Of a stretch of 64,000 nt of DNA, positions 33,901-45,827 are shown piece after piece; positions within the stretch are counted from its first letter, which is position 1, and each line of letters starts with the position of its first letter. The DNA lies in contig CAIIXF020000002.1 of NCBI GenBank assembly GCA_903813345.2, forward strand, positions 32,818,109 through 32,882,108, given 5' to 3'. The stretch comes from Owenia fusiformis. Its lineage: Eukaryota > Annelida > Polychaeta > Sabellida > Oweniidae. Under the pieces are notes generated by a model. That model saw only the letters and a list, made by a program, of their open reading frames with translations, had not been told where the DNA came from and did no database searches. The translations under genes were made by a program, and so were the position numbers.

Positions 33901-35918
33901 CGGTAGTTTTGCGAAGATTCTGAAATAATGCGGTAGTTTTACGGTAGATTTTGAAAAAAATGCGGTAGTTTTTACAGTAGTTTTTTTAAAAACTGGTAGT
34001 TTTGCGGAAAATTTTGAAAAAATGCGGTAGTTTCATGGTAGATTTTGAAAATTGCGGTAGTTTTACGGTAATTTTTTGAAAAACCGGTACTTTTGCGGAA
34101 GATTTTGAAAAAATGCGGTAGTTTTACGGTAGATTTTGAAAATTGCAGTAGTTTTTACGGTAATTTTTTGAAAAACTGGTACTTTTGCGGACGATTTGCC
34201 AAAGTGCGGTATTTTTCGGTAGATTTTTATAAAATGCGGTAGTTAAACCTGGTCATATTGTAACTTTTTGTTGTTATTGTGAATACGTATTTTACTGCAA
34301 GAGTGCTTTTGATAATTACGGTTTGTAAAGCAGAACTACCACCTGAGAATTATACGAAACTATTATTTTCAAGAAAAATAGATATACTATTTTCAAGAAT
34401 AAATAGAGACTAAACACTTTTTATTCTTCATTTACCATGCCTACAATGGACTGACAGCAACAACTCTTTTACAATAAATCTAGATTGATTCAAAATACGA
34501 ACACAATATTCATATCTCCACTTTTATTCACCTTCTAACCAGTTTTTTTTATATCAGGATGTTTGGAAATACCATGAATGAAACATTTACTGAAATACAA
34601 AATATGGATTTTACACGTTTTTACTCACCATCTTAGATGATCTATCACTTTAACAGACATAATGTTCATATAACATTGGAATCATATGGTATTAAATATT
34701 GATTTGTTCACTCGCAAGTCTCTAATGATATCAATGTGTTTGTCTGGCACAAATAGAAAATAAGTACAGATCAATTGTCTTTCAAAAATAATCTGTTATG
34801 AGCATTTGCTGAAACCTTTCCCCTGAGACATCGTTCAGATTCGAATATCACAATACTTTTATTAAACCAAAACTCAATGCTTTTGTAGTTGTTACTGATA
34901 ATGTGTTCTGATGAAAAATACAACATTTTATCGTTCTGTAAACAAATTGATTAAACTATGTATAATGTATATGTGGCGTTCATTACTGATCATAACAAAT
35001 CAAACTACGCATATTTCATACGCTAAATATGCATACGCATTTCCACTCATTCATTCAGATGAAGCACAACTAAAATCATAATTTCGTTGCATTCGGAATA
35101 AAGATCTGTGTACAAAAGGGTTTGCAGGTTTGGTTAACTACAAAAATCATGGCAGAAAGAATTCTTTCTAGCTAGTGGTAGTTGGTGTTTGGACTGATTA
35201 CACGCAAGCTTACTTAGATTAATGCGCAATAACCTGATAACCACAGACCCGCCGATACCTATTTATATTCGGGTTGGTGAAGGAATATTACAGGGACAGT
35301 ACAGGAAGACTTCAATTTTTCAGCATTTCCCAATAACAATAACGGGAAATTTTACGGTAGTTTGAACAAAAATACTGTTGAGTTAAGCAGAAATACGGTA
35401 GATTTTCGAAAATTTACGGTAGATTTTCAAAAATTTACGGTTGATTTTACGGCCGTTCTCATGGAATAAACGAGTTTTTTAAAAATAAAATTTACGGTAG
35501 ATTACGAAAAAATACGGTAGATTTTTTACGGGCGTTTTTACGGGAAAAAAATGGTATTTTTTACGGTAGTTTGTCATTTTTTACGGAAAAAACGAAAAAT
35601 TTACGGTAGATTCCCGTAAAAATACGGTAGGTTGGCAGGTATGACACGTTATGGTGTTACATATGAGGTCTAAATAACCACACTATACTACTCTTCCATA
35701 TTTCAGGCGGTGCTAAGAATTCCCTTCAGCTCCACCAAGAAGAACCCGGATGTATAATTGACAATTTATTGAAGGATATACGGAAAGGACGTAAACTGAG
35801 GAAACAAGCTACTCCCCTTAATTCTCCTTTAAAGAAAAGAACATTCAGTAGTCAATCTGAAGAAAAGGCTTCCAGTGGTCAAAGTGATGAAAACAGCAAT
35901 AAAATACAAACAGAGTGA
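21974..35918 (+). CDS. INF2-type formin, actin nucleator/elongator, 15 coding exons (~1198 aa)
   Basis: Coding exons with phase-consistent GT-AG borders: 21974-22573, 22964-23090, 27711-27826, 28003-28162, 28601-28782, 28884-28963, 29338-30320, 30657-30799, 31062-31226, 31401-31658, 32012-32193, 32521-32650, 32871-33035, 33197-33290, 35707-35918 (TGA). They total 3597 bp. Domains: acidic, low-complexity N-terminus (~1-130); armadillo-type DID (~145-425, with [14 protein letters not shown] and RNEFIG); FH1 (~534-709); FH2 (~735-1100, with [17 protein letters not shown] and LHTGNFIN); basic coiled coil; DAD/WH2-like [18 protein letters not shown] (~1144-1161). The order and the WH2-like tail point to inverted formin 2, which assembles and severs actin filaments and is held inactive by DID-DAD contact. 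No C-terminal CAAX box: the chain ends NKIQTE. The N-terminal extension is longer than in human INF2. A leader exon is possible; the start chosen is the first ATG of the frame. Confidence 0.92.
22718..22757. repeat. GGTTTT microsatellite in formin intron 1
   Basis: Perfect to near-perfect GGTTTT units in a row. Intron 1 (22574-22963) holds nothing else that I can identify. Confidence 0.9.
24170..24870. repeat. GT-rich minisatellite in formin intron 2
   Basis: About 700 bp of imperfect units such as TGTGATAATGGTGTGTTGTG, with TTATGTTGTGCTG variants, strongly G/T on the plus strand and A/C on the minus strand. It creates long open frames on both strands (24174-24431 plus, Cys/Val-rich; 24177-24590 minus, His/Thr/Ile-rich). 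These come from repeat periodicity and are not genes. Confidence 0.9.
24889..24984. repeat. Dispersed ~95 bp repeat (TACCCTGC family), full copy in formin intron 2
   Basis: Begins TACCCTGCGTGCAGAGTCTA, contains GACGAAGCTCTCTTTTAAGA, ends AAAGGGTAAC, so the tips are short inverted repeats. It aligns with the full minus-orientation copy at 56874-56963 and with partial copies at 42781-42823, 44240-44280, 48689-48725 and 51001-51030, plus the copy split by the LTR array. Confidence 0.8.
25254..26313. mobile_element. Mariner-type deletion derivative with perfect 42 bp TIRs, in formin intron 2
   Basis: Both ends carry the same 42 bp inverted sequence starting CGAGGGTTGTCCCAGAAG, each flanked by TA (25254-25255 and 26312-26313), the Tc1/mariner target duplication. 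The 1056 bp interior is too short for a transposase. A stretch at about 25800-25925 reads, across stop codons, like a decayed transposase N-terminus (a [17 protein letters not shown] segment resembles the region between the two helix-turn-helix motifs). TIRs that match completely beside a decayed interior suggest a trans-mobilised derivative. The superfamily call rests on TIR style and the TA duplication. Confidence 0.85.
26421..26492. repeat. Short palindrome CCGGTATACACCAATGGG
   Basis: An 18-base arm at 26421-26438 recurs inverted at 26475-26492 around a loop of about 36 bp that itself repeats TTGCCCCAT/TTGTCCCAT. The right end fuses with the start of the duplicated ~170 bp repeat that follows. 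Confidence 0.75.
26491..26666. repeat. Dispersed ~170 bp repeat, copy 1 (pair with 27228-27402)
   Basis: Both copies run GGTGTAAAAG...AGG(T/A)GGTCCTAT, then ATTGATTTATATGGTGACCT, then CAGGGCCAGTA and GGGACCATAAT, at roughly 80% identity and in the same orientation. No coding potential. The class is unknown. Confidence 0.7.
27049..27118 (+). repeat. tRNA-like SINE head or decayed tRNA pseudogene
   Basis: GTCCGTATAGCTCAGCGTTC begins like a tRNA: acceptor strand, TA at positions 8-9, and an A-box-like TAGCTCAGCGTTCTAG at 27056-27071. A B-box-like GGATTCGATCCCC sits at 27099-27111. Spacing between the boxes fits a tRNA gene, but D- and T-stem pairing is imperfect and no CCA-type end follows. This is the usual look of a tRNA-derived SINE 5' head. 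It lies in formin intron 2 between the two ~170 bp repeats. Confidence 0.55.
27228..27402. repeat. Dispersed ~170 bp repeat, copy 2
   Basis: Partner of 26491-26666. It ends ACCATAATTTCTTTCACACC, which extends past the end of copy 1. Immediately downstream (27487-27514) lies a short AATAC microsatellite. Confidence 0.7.
29050..29145. mobile_element. Palindromic mini-element, family 3, copy 1 (formin intron 6)
   Basis: TTTTACTTATTCGATCTTGA is followed after ~25 bp by its near-inverse, ATCAAGATAAGTAAAAGAGA, and by CACTTGGGCAAGGCT-like sequence. It matches the cleaner copy at 31817-31938. The left end is eroded. Confidence 0.65.
29674..30200 (+). repeat. FH1 proline repeats with a 108 bp higher-order period (inside formin exon 7)
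   Basis: Twelve full 12-residue units of the type [12 protein letters not shown], then shorter ones ending in [10 protein letters not shown]. At DNA level units of 36 bp are grouped in threes (108 bp period, e.g. CTATGAATGG at 29781 and 29889), showing recent in-frame expansion of a triplet block. FH1 tracts bind profilin-actin, so unit number should affect delivery of actin to the FH2 ring. Confidence 0.9.
31817..31938. mobile_element. Palindromic mini-element, family 3, copy 2, with 14 bp flanking direct repeats
   Basis: The body (31831-31924) runs from GCCTTGTCCAAGTC to ACTTGGGCAAGG with inverted arms of about 38 bp containing TTTTACTTATC and TGATCTTGA. It is flanked by exact 14 bp direct repeats CTATGTTTACACTA (31817-31830 and 31925-31938). 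A target duplication this long is unusual for cut-and-paste MITEs and closer to retroposition or a rarer integrase. Confidence 0.75.
33497..35648. mobile_element. 2.1 kb TIR element with subterminal GGTAG repeat arrays (formin intron 14)
   Basis: Ends are a perfect 16 bp inverted repeat CATACCTGCCAACCTA (33502-33517, complement at 35628-35643), flanked by 5 bp direct repeats ACACG (33497-33501 and 35644-35648). Just inside the left end lies ~700 bp (33530-34245) of imperfect units around GCGGTAGTTTTT / ACGGTAGATTTT. Just inside the right end lies ~300 bp (35340-35640) of related ACGGTAG units in the same orientation. The middle (34250-35330) is AT-rich and has no transposase frame. It is a non-autonomous DNA transposon; I cannot place the superfamily. 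Confidence 0.85.
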
Positions 35919-36797
35919 ATTGTGGACATAGTTGCTGCTTTGAGGAACAATAATCAATAATTGGATTTTTCTAGGATGAAGAAATGACCATTTTTAAAAA
36001 GGAAAGTTCAGCAATGTTTTGCTTTGTCTAAATTCATTCATTTTCTCTCGAGAATCAAGTCCACAACTTATAATTCCTCATGAGTTGAGCCAAGCGAGGC
36101 ACTACATTTTTCGGATCAAAGGCCCGGGAACATGTATAAAAAATGTGCACAAAGTGGTGGTATTCGACTCGATTTTTTTGTATACATGTTTCAGGGCTTA
36201 TGTTTCGGATGCTCTTCAACAAAAACTGTGGAAATGAACACTAACAATGCTAATATACACCTTTTAGCCTTTTGCCCTGTATATAGACTTTTGCCTCCTC
36301 TTTTTTTGATCCTGACTTCGCCCTGAAATTGTTTTCTGAAACCATAATTTATTATACGAATACTTATTAAAAAGAAGGAACATCAGTCAAAGAATAAATA
36401 CTTTTTAAATAATAATTTAGAAAAATCTTGTTATCTCACTGTTGTTTTGTATACTCCTCAGATTACAACGGCATTGGGAAATTTATGTTGGTAATTCCTG
36501 GATTTACATACTAGTATTCAATACAGACCATCCATTACGTTCATAAATTTGTTTAATGTCATATATTTATCCTATTATGTCGCTCTGGGCGGAATAGCAT
36601 TAATAATTATAAAACAAATTGCATTGTTAACATTTATTTCATCGATTTTCAAGTTATGAAATTTAAAGTTCATATCAGTATGCTAGACATTTAAAGTGGC
36701 ACTTTTAATTTAAGGCGCTAGTTTTAGACGTCTGATTTAAGAAAAAATAGTTAATAAGATACTGGTCTTGACTTTACATCAGTAGATGTTCATTTAC

Positions 36798-36980
36798 TTA
36801 GCTTATATTCGCGAATGAAACTTACGGCTGTCGGCTACCGGATTAATATACTATTGTATGAACAACTCATTCAAATGTGAGTGAAATAGTGGCACTATTC
36901 GTATTAAATGAGTTGCCCATAAAATAGTAGGTTAATCCAGTAGCGGATAGCCGTTATTTGCATTTGCGAATACAAGCTTA
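36798..36980. mobile_element. Palindromic MITE, family 1, copy 2
   Basis: TIRs of ~55 bp: left TAGCTTATATTCGCGAATGA, right complement TAAGCTTGTATTCGCAAATG, both leading into GGCT-(A/T)-CCG and GGATTAA(C/T). It is flanked by TTA on both sides. Its internal part has CAACTCATT and AATGAGTTG as a second inverted pair. It aligns with copy 1 at 19877-20055. Confidence 0.8.
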
Positions 36981-38868
36981 ATTACATTGACCGCAATAGG
37001 ATTCAACACTGGCTTCTGATTAGCCATGTATAAAGCTGTACAGATATTTATGGGCATCTTTAAATACCAAAAATTAACGACCTGTTTAAAGATATTTTAA
37101 AAATTAATTGAATTTTCCTGTTTTTAAACCTTCTGTATGTGGCTGGCAGGGATGAAAGAAAGTTGATTTATACCTACAGCTGTTATAAAGATGTCGCTGA
37201 AGTAATTACGAATTGAATAAATGAAGATGAACTAATAGTCATTCGTTGGCATATTTGACAAGCACGGATATTCGCCATTATACAGTTATATTTTTAGTTA
37301 CATTTATATTCCGCGACAATATTGAAAGGTTTCAGTCCACTGAGTTACCAATATTATTATCAGATTATTACTATGGAAATACGTTTTTAAATAGACATGG
37401 CTATGTTCCCTTGCAATCCTCATTTCATTATCTGAAAAGGAGTTTTCTGAACAAAAACTTATTCAAAAAAAGAATGAAATAAACCGTCCAAATTCATTAC
37501 AATTAAAAGAGGACGCCACTTTTTCAAAAATATTGCTTTCTCAGACTTGATTAAAGGGAAAAGTCACGAATCGTACATTAAAGTAAGCCACATAATCGTT
37601 CTCTGATGGACATCTATCAATCACGGTGCGTCTGGTCCCGTTTCCTTATCTCACATATAAACACAACTTTACGTATGAGATAAGATGGTTGGCACTGGTG
37701 ACGATGGGAATGAAAATTAATCTGAGAGAGTATGATATTGTAGGGGTGAACGGCGGAAGTAGAACCAGGCTCAAAGAACACCCCCCCCCTCCCTAAAAAC
37801 AACAACACTTCAAATTGCATAGTTGGCTAGTTTCCTTAATTCAATGAAATTATGTTGCATACAACAAGAAGCAAACGTAATTTAAGGAACGCAACTCTCA
37901 TAACAAATAATAAATGAAGAACTAACATTTTATTTTATCTTTTAATTCATCTTTTAAATGAACGTAAGTACATTCAGCATTGCGTTTATAGTCTTCATTT
38001 TAGGATTTATAATTTTTGATCGTGAATGCGTGATGCCACTATATTTTGAAGTAGTCATATTGACATGTTCCCCATTGTCTCCCGATGGAGATACCTCTTA
38101 GTAGGATTTATGGGCATATTTGGCTCATGCAATAACTCTCTCAGTCTCCTCCGAGTGGGTAGAAGATGTTTACATATCACTCATTTTCAGGTCAACTTTT
38201 AGAGGTTCGCTTGTCACCTGAAAATCAAAGTCAAAGAATTAAACCTCAAATCAACATTGCTATTTAAGTTAACCCTTGAATTCCCGAGTTTATGTGAACT
38301 GGTCCTAATATGTGGTCACTGGGGGCCAAATGGTCACGTTTTTACTGCCTTTGTTTCGATGCTGTATCCAGAGAGCTGTCAATTTCCCAACCGAGAAATG
38401 ATTTACTGACATCAAAATCTACTTCATAAATGCTAATGGACGTACCATTCATAAATCCTTGTATTCCTCGCAGGGTTACAATTGGCTATCCTAGTAAAGT
38501 ATTTACTTTACACAAGGACATGTCTCTAAATTGAACAAACCCTGCAATGAGTTTGAGATTATGTTAATTTAATGTCTTGGAAGATAGACCGATGCATCAA
38601 ATGAAAGGTCCGGAATGACCATCAAAATTTTATTTTTGGACTTTGAGCAAGTGCCGCAAACCACCATGTGAAAAACTAGACCAGATCGTGAACGTAAGAC
38701 ATCATATGATTTAAGCCAAATAAAATATAGATAAGAAGACTTAGAATAGTTTGTGGTGTCATCACTAGTGGCCTATTGTCCAACCACTGACTTGTTCACA
38801 TATCAGTCGTTTTACGTGAAAGGTGCACTTTGGAATTAAATCAAAAAAGTAGCAATTTCATCATCGTT

Positions 38869-39006
38869 CTATATAAACAAGATAAGTTGCAGAAAAGGAC
38901 AGATTCGAGGAATCAAATGCTGAAGATGCACTCATAGCCTGAAAGATTGGTGAAAATATTTCCAGAAACAATTGTTTCGAGAACAACTGAACAAGAAAGA
39001 CCTGAG
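38869..39006 (+). promoter_or_regulatory. Candidate TATA promoter and non-coding leader exon, possibly for the vanin-like gene
   Basis: CTATATAAAC at 38869-38878 is a strong TATA box. About 130 bp downstream, CCTGAG|GTAAGT at 39001-39012 is a perfect splice donor. The coding exon of the vanin-like gene is preceded by a pyrimidine tract and acceptor at 47782|47783, so that gene needs at least one upstream leader exon. This segment would supply one across an 8.8 kb intron. It is an inference from motifs only and could equally be chance or a non-coding transcript. Confidence 0.3.
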
Positions 39007-41948
39007 GTAAGTTCATCAATAGTTGTTGAACTGAATTGATAAGTAAAAGAAAATTGATTAATAATTACTTAGCCTAGTTCAAAATGACATATCCTTGTTC
39101 AAATATTATATTTAACTCTAGTAGGCTAGTACTTTATCGAATCTGATACTCTTTCATTTCTTTAATATACAGTGTTGATTTCACTTCTGTTTAATTTCTT
39201 CACTTTTTCAATTCCAACTAAATCTCCGTTTCTCATATTGAAAGATGACTTGCAATTTGGATAATTTTGTCATATCAATCATGAAGATAATGAAGTTCAT
39301 CTCGGTACTTGAGCTATTGCTACAATCGTATTACAATCACAGGTAGTATGACATAATTCTGGTTGTTCACCCGGTTGATCCGTTCATTTGAGTTCATTTA
39401 CGTGACACTGCAAATTTTTTGTATGAATTATCACCATACACACATTGTGGTCCGCAAAATCTACATTTTTTCTCCGGAAGCTGTTACCATTTTGTTCTTC
39501 GTAGTTACAGGAGTAGTTTTTTCGTTAATTTTTTTCCGCCGCTATTTTGAATCCAAGCTTATGCAAAAAATATTTAATTTCTATAATGACATATAATTTC
39601 AATGATTTTCAACTGAAAAAGATATGAAAAAGACATTAAAAGACTTAAATTGAAATTTTAGAGTACAAAACTCAAAATACCAAAGGAGGGCCCCCAAAGG
39701 ATATTGTAAGTGAATTATTTGTGTTTTTAAGCTAAAGAAATTGATCGTGAATTGATACCTCCATATAAAAAAATCTTCCTTTTGTTTTAATCTTTGTCTT
39801 ATTTATCTATTTGTATTTGATTCCTTTTCGTTCTCTTGAATCTTACACACGGCCTCAATGTAATCGTTTAAACGGGGGGGGGGGTACCAGATCGAGTCTA
39901 TCAATAATCTGATCATGGTTCCATAATATACACAATCATACAACATCCTGGTTGTCACTTCTGATTCTGTTTCCATGGTACAGAGCCAGAGGCAGAGACA
40001 GAGACAGGGGTCGATCCATAGGTTTGAACGGTCAGCTTTGGGGTCAAATTAACCATAACTGTCATAGAATCGCAAACGAGGGACCATTAAAATTATATAC
40101 GAGCGTTATTGGCGGTGCATCATTCTCTTATCATCAACCTACCAATGGAGGTTCCATCTGGCCCGCTCCCAGATACCCAAGTTAATCACGTGACCTCGTG
40201 TGACCAATACCATTTCGATTTGTAAATCATGAGGTACCTTGTGTGGATTACGAATTTGTCAACAAATGTCGTAAATATTTTTAATCATTGATAGAAACTT
40301 GAAAATTGACTTCTGGATAGTTTGTCCAACAAAAGCCATTTATCTCTTTATAGTATTTACAAATCAAATGACAGTTCAGGAGTAGAAATCTGGTCAGTCA
40401 AAACCTCAATGGTCAAAACCTTTCGGGAGCTTTCACAAAAGATACCATGTCAACATTTTGGAAAAAATGTAAACGGCTTCCGACTTGGTAATTCAAAAAT
40501 TTCATTTTTTCTCTGCGAGCTTTGTTTAATTTTTTGTTTTTTTGGTTCATTTATAGCTTTTGTTTTTTGAATTTTCCACTCAGCCAAAAATAATACATTT
40601 ATGAAAATAATGATTATTATAAAGAATTAATGTACATATTGTTCAAACCACCGGGTTTTTCCTTTCGGAGAACATGAGATATGTGTTCCCTAAAAGCACT
40701 ATTTATTAACAATGTACGAAATCTTCTTGTACAGTTAGCGAAAATTCAATATCGTGCTAATTCAAGTTACTAACGTGCTAAGAATTTATTAGTTTCGAAC
40801 CATGTCGAGTAACGGACACATTGCAATTGACGGCTCACCATATAATGCCATTGTGAATACTGATTTTTATTTGCAAGGATTGATAAACAAAGAAACAACA
40901 TGAAAATATTCCAGGTTTTTGTAAAAGTGTTTTAAAGGGTTCCGATTAGCATCCCGTATAAAAACAATATGGCGGCCCCAGGCGAATCAACTGGATCAGT
41001 CCATTTTTAAGAAATAAGGGGAGTTCTGAAAAATCCAGTTTATTGAAATTGTCTTTGAGATAAAGTTATCCGTTTATAATGATTTTGAAAACGTTATCCA
41101 AAGAGGGATTGCGTTCAAAGAATACATGTACAACAGCCAATATAAATCCTTGTATTAGAAACCGGTTTGTCTTGCTTTGTTTCATTTGTAGGATATTTCA
41201 TATGCCAAGCTGTGTGCTATTACGTTATGGGGAAATTTAGATGCCAATTTTTCCTTATTATACACAAATAGAAGACCCTGAAACTTCACCCATAAATGTG
41301 GAATTGATTTGTCAAAATAAAAATCACCCTTTTATAAATGTGTGACGATCTATAATATACTTATGCTATATAACAGTTAGAGGTGTTGACACAACGACCT
41401 CGAACCTGTGAACCCTTGAGTATTATTCCGGGATCGGGCCTTTTATACTAAACGGTGAGCAACACCAGAAACGAGCGTTCGATTTGCTAAACGATATGCG
41501 TCACCCTTTAAATCAACATAAAGGCAAGATATATATTTCAATCAAAGGAAACCGAGGAAATGGGCACGAATAGTGGGATACGTTCGGTTAAATAATGCAA
41601 TTAAGGGCCTGTCAAATTAGTGATTGATGAGAAAAAATATATTACATAAATTATATCAATTGATCCGAGTCTGGAAAATGTAATTAAAAAGCAATTAGTC
41701 ACCTTGAAATGAGTAAGCTTTTTAGACTCTTAATTTTGAGTGTGTCGTCTTTTCATAAATGAGCTGTGATCTTTTGCTTTTATCTTAAAACCCTTCCACT
41801 TAATCTTAAAGGCTATGCTTAGTCTTACGTTACATCTCTGTCTAGTACCACATTCCCTTCAATCTTAAGGCGCTTTTAAGTTTTCATTGTATTTTCTCCC
41901 CTTTTCGTTTTAGTAACATACATAGTATAAGGCATTTAACATGCAAAA

Positions 41949-42052
41949 TGTCACCACCTGGCATTTGTTACAGACGCCGAACATCGACTGCCGAACACCA
42001 ACCGCCCCATGACCATACACAAAAAGTTGGAGACCACTTGGTGTGGTGACAT
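41949..42052. mobile_element. GTCACCAC-ended MITE, family 2, copy 2
   Basis: TGTCACCACCTGGCATTTGT to TTGGTGTGGTGACATA: the tips (T)GTCACCAC and GTGGTGACA are inverted. The middle has the GACTGCCGAACACCAACCGC motif shared with the other copies. Confidence 0.75.
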
Positions 42053-45000
42053 AAAAACTGCAATTTGATCATATTTACATTACTGTTGTATCATATGTAT
42101 ATTAAATTTTGTACAATTTTACAAAAATGTCGCTCTTTGTACTTAAGAGGTTAAAAACGTATGGAAAGTCTCAATGGCTTTCAATCACTCAGCTACACAT
42201 GGTATATTGTATATTAAGATGGTTTCCAATCCAGACAGGCAGGGTTTGACAGAAAACACATCCTGTTCATGGAAGTTCTTGAAACATTTTGTCTGATGGC
42301 TGTCAAAAATGAGATCCCTGACCATCAAGTGTTTTTCATTTGTGTGTCGTATCCTTTGATGAAATTCTGCTTTTGCAACACCAGCTTTTTCACATCTCAG
42401 TAAGTGTCAACTGTCAAGCCTCTAGATTCTCTATTTCCAACATCGCCATTTAGTTGGGTCTAATCTGACGGTTTTAGTGTGCCTGCAAGTTAAAGCAAAC
42501 GTAAAGACAAGTGTAAGGGCACAAGTTGATAAGGGCACAAGTTGATTAGCAGATTCAATCTTCCATATCTGCCTTTTTTATTTTTATTTTTTATCTGCCT
42601 TAAATGGACTGATCCAAAATACACCAAAATTAGAAAATAAAATTGGAATAACATGTTATCAACTTGTTACATCAAAATACATTGTTACACATTTTCTTTT
42701 CTAAATTGGGCAGGTAAAAGATTCCCTGACAGAAACTAGAACAATGGGGCACAGGACCTAGTATTAATTATGTATATGAAACTCTCTTTTAAGGAAGCAA
42801 AGTCAATCTCCGTGTAAAGGTAGAACATTGAAGGGGTAGTAACTTTATACAAAACTGCAACCAATCAAAAACATATTGTATTTTCAAACATAATGTTTTT
42901 TATGGTATCATCTGCCTGGTATCTCCACACTATTGTGGTGTAGACGTGGAAATGACTTTTTATCGGCAAAAACCACCTCAAACAACTAGAAAGAACCTAG
43001 GAATAGTTACAAATAACTTTATAAAGACATTAACAGAATTTATGAGATGGTTTAAATGAGCATGAAATTAAACCAGGAACCCAAAATAGCAACATCAACA
43101 ACGTTCGTTATTCAAAGGTTGTTTATTTTTTGATTGTTTGATTGATTGATTGATTGCTTACTCTGATTTATTCAGCAATGATAAAAATCCATGAAATAAA
43201 GTAAAAAATAAAATCGTTCAACTTTACAAGTTATAAATTATCTTACAGATAACTGTTCATTTATCACGGTAATATTTAGTTGACCGATTAATGGATTAAG
43301 TTATCAAAAAGACATAAGAAGTTGCTCTAAGATATTTATTCAATATCTAAAATAATGCTTTAAATAAAGTGAATGGTAATGCATCTTTAGGCAAGACCCC
43401 GAGTCAAAGAAGCACTTAGCTGATATATCTAACAAGTGCTTGATTGATAAGATTTGGCTTTTGACTCGTAAATCAAAACAACGATGATGAAACTGTTGAA
43501 CTGTATATTAGCATATCAAACTATATATATATTATGCATCTGCATCTTCCTTTTACTATTGGATCAAAGGATGACGGCTACGCATATATGTCCGGAATTT
43601 GTTTGTTCGTTTGTTTGCTTGCCTGTTTGTTTGTTTGTTTGAACAGACACATATAAAACATATATATGTCTCTGGTTTGAAGAACGTTAACAGTCTCAGA
43701 CCTACATAATACGTGGATGTAGGTCATGCATGATGACTTTTTATAATAGATTGGAAACTACTTGAAACTACGAGGAGTTTTAATTTCGTAGATCCTGTTC
43801 GCATTCCATGGTCAGATCATAATGTTCCATCTGGACTCTCTATTTAACCAAATCTGACAAAATATCGAAATCTAACTAATTTGTCAACCTAGAACTTCTT
43901 GTATTGTGGGCTACCGGAACATTAAACCTTCAACCACAACTGCCGCAATAAATGTGCTTGAAAATATCAGCAGACTCTTATGAATTACGAGCGGTGTGGT
44001 CAATCGCACAATTCATCCAGTGAAGCGTTTCTGAAACACACACCCACCTGATTTGCGAAACTAGTTATAATAGTGTTTAAACCTGTTAAAGGGGCACTAT
44101 GTCTGTTGGTGGGCAAAGTCAGGACGTCCCTTAATATAACATTGGGAAATGTTAAACACCTTTTTCTATTTTTGACGAAAATCAGGTAACTTATTAAATA
44201 CCATTCTGATTTATCAGCTGAGTCTCTCTGCCCAAGGGACACCCTGCGCGCAGAGGCTAAATATAAACTACAAGAGACTGTGGGTCCAACAATGGTTAAA
44301 TATTGTTTTGGGATTTAATGTGCTTACCCTGCTAAAAATCCCGATAGGTCGACGTGGGTGTTTCTATTTATAACTTAAAAAGCTTATAATTTCTTGGAGG
44401 ATCAAAACATCCTACATGATAAAAAAGATTTACTTTTCTTTAAATGTTTTCTAAAGTACAATCCATTGCGACCCCTCACTCATTCTGAATCAAAATCAAA
44501 GAAGCCCGTGTAGGTTTGATGATTTAAAATTGGTTTGAACTAGTAATCCTGTTAATACTGAACAAGAACCCTTGTACCCTTCAAAGCAAGGACGGAAGGA
44601 AGGAAAGCAGGGAAAGAGGGATAACTGTGTTCGGATGATAATGCCTGGAGCCTTGCGTCCGGCCCTGCGTACGCATGATGCCGTCATTTTGAGTTTGGCA
44701 AATCGTGCCTTCTTGCAAGCGCGTCCCATATTTGTATATCCCATTCAAACGTTCACAGTCAATCTTAGAGCACTTATCTTGTTGAATAAATGACATTTAC
44801 AATTCACCTTTTCAAAATGACACGAAAAAAAACATGTTCGTCTGCAAGTCAAACTGTAATCGAAGACTCTTCAGGTTTAAGGATTCTTCAAGCTTCACTG
44901 CGTTTCGAGAGTTAAGTAAAAAAGTTAGCCAGTCGATAAAATTGAAAAGTTCCCTTGGAAATCAATTAAACACGAAACAGAACGCCATGAAGAAAATAAA

Positions 45001-45440
45001 AAACCCTGAAGTCGATATTTTACATTTTATAGAAACTTAAGAAAAGATTCATATCAGGGATGCATTTGGGGAGAAATGCGAGGAATCGGCGAGATAAACG
45101 TGAAATAATCTGGCAGATAAAGCTAATACGACGACTTTTCTCTTACAACGCCATGTGTGTGTAGATGTTGATTCCAACGTTGATTCACTACGCTTTTTCC
45201 GCACCACATCAAAGAGTGTCTGTAACACCGAAACAGAACATAAAAACTGCACTGGAGATTGAGGGTTTTTATGTTTATTTTAGGGTTATAGATCAATTAT
45301 GAGTAGTTGGACCATCTTTTGACAATCCGGTTTCATTGTGCATTGCTTAGTTATGGCCCACTTAAAGAGCCACCATAATGGGCATTCGCCATTAGGAATA
45401 GAAGTTGATTCTGCAAATGTTAGTTCACTCTGACATCATT

Positions 45441-45543
45441 ATGTGACCACCACACGTGGTGACATGTTCTCTAACCTTTTTGGACGGTGTTTGGCGGTTG
45501 GTGTTAGGCGGTTGGTGTCTGTAACAAATGGCAGGTGGTGACA
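45441..45543. mobile_element. GTCACCAC-ended MITE, family 2, copy 3 (opposite orientation)
   Basis: TGTGACCACCACACGTGGTG at the left and GGCAGGTGGTGACA at the right, with two GGCGGTTGGTGT units between. This is the reverse complement of copy 2 over most of its length. Confidence 0.75.
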
Positions 45544-45827
45544 CTGAACCAGTTTTGAGGGGAGATGTCCATAGTTTCACTTTGGAATAGTTGATCTGTT
45601 GCCAGTCGGGGATAACTGGAATCATCATATTTTAGGAAAGGGTTTTTGGACATATTGTATCCAGAGAGAGGCTCTAACTAATTTGAGGGGAAGGGACAGT
45701 GTAAAGATGATTTAGGAGGACTGTAAAAAAAACTCAAAAAATACCCGCCACATAAATGATTTTTAGTCATTCTGGTATGCCAGAGCCTCTCTTATCTGCC
45801 GTTTGGAAGGATAAAGACAAAGGGGGC

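Noticed and set aside
39952-40185. 77-codon ORF with RGRDRDRGR motif as a possible exon
   Set aside because: The Arg/Asp run comes from an AGAGACAGAG simple repeat; no splice-consistent neighbours were found.
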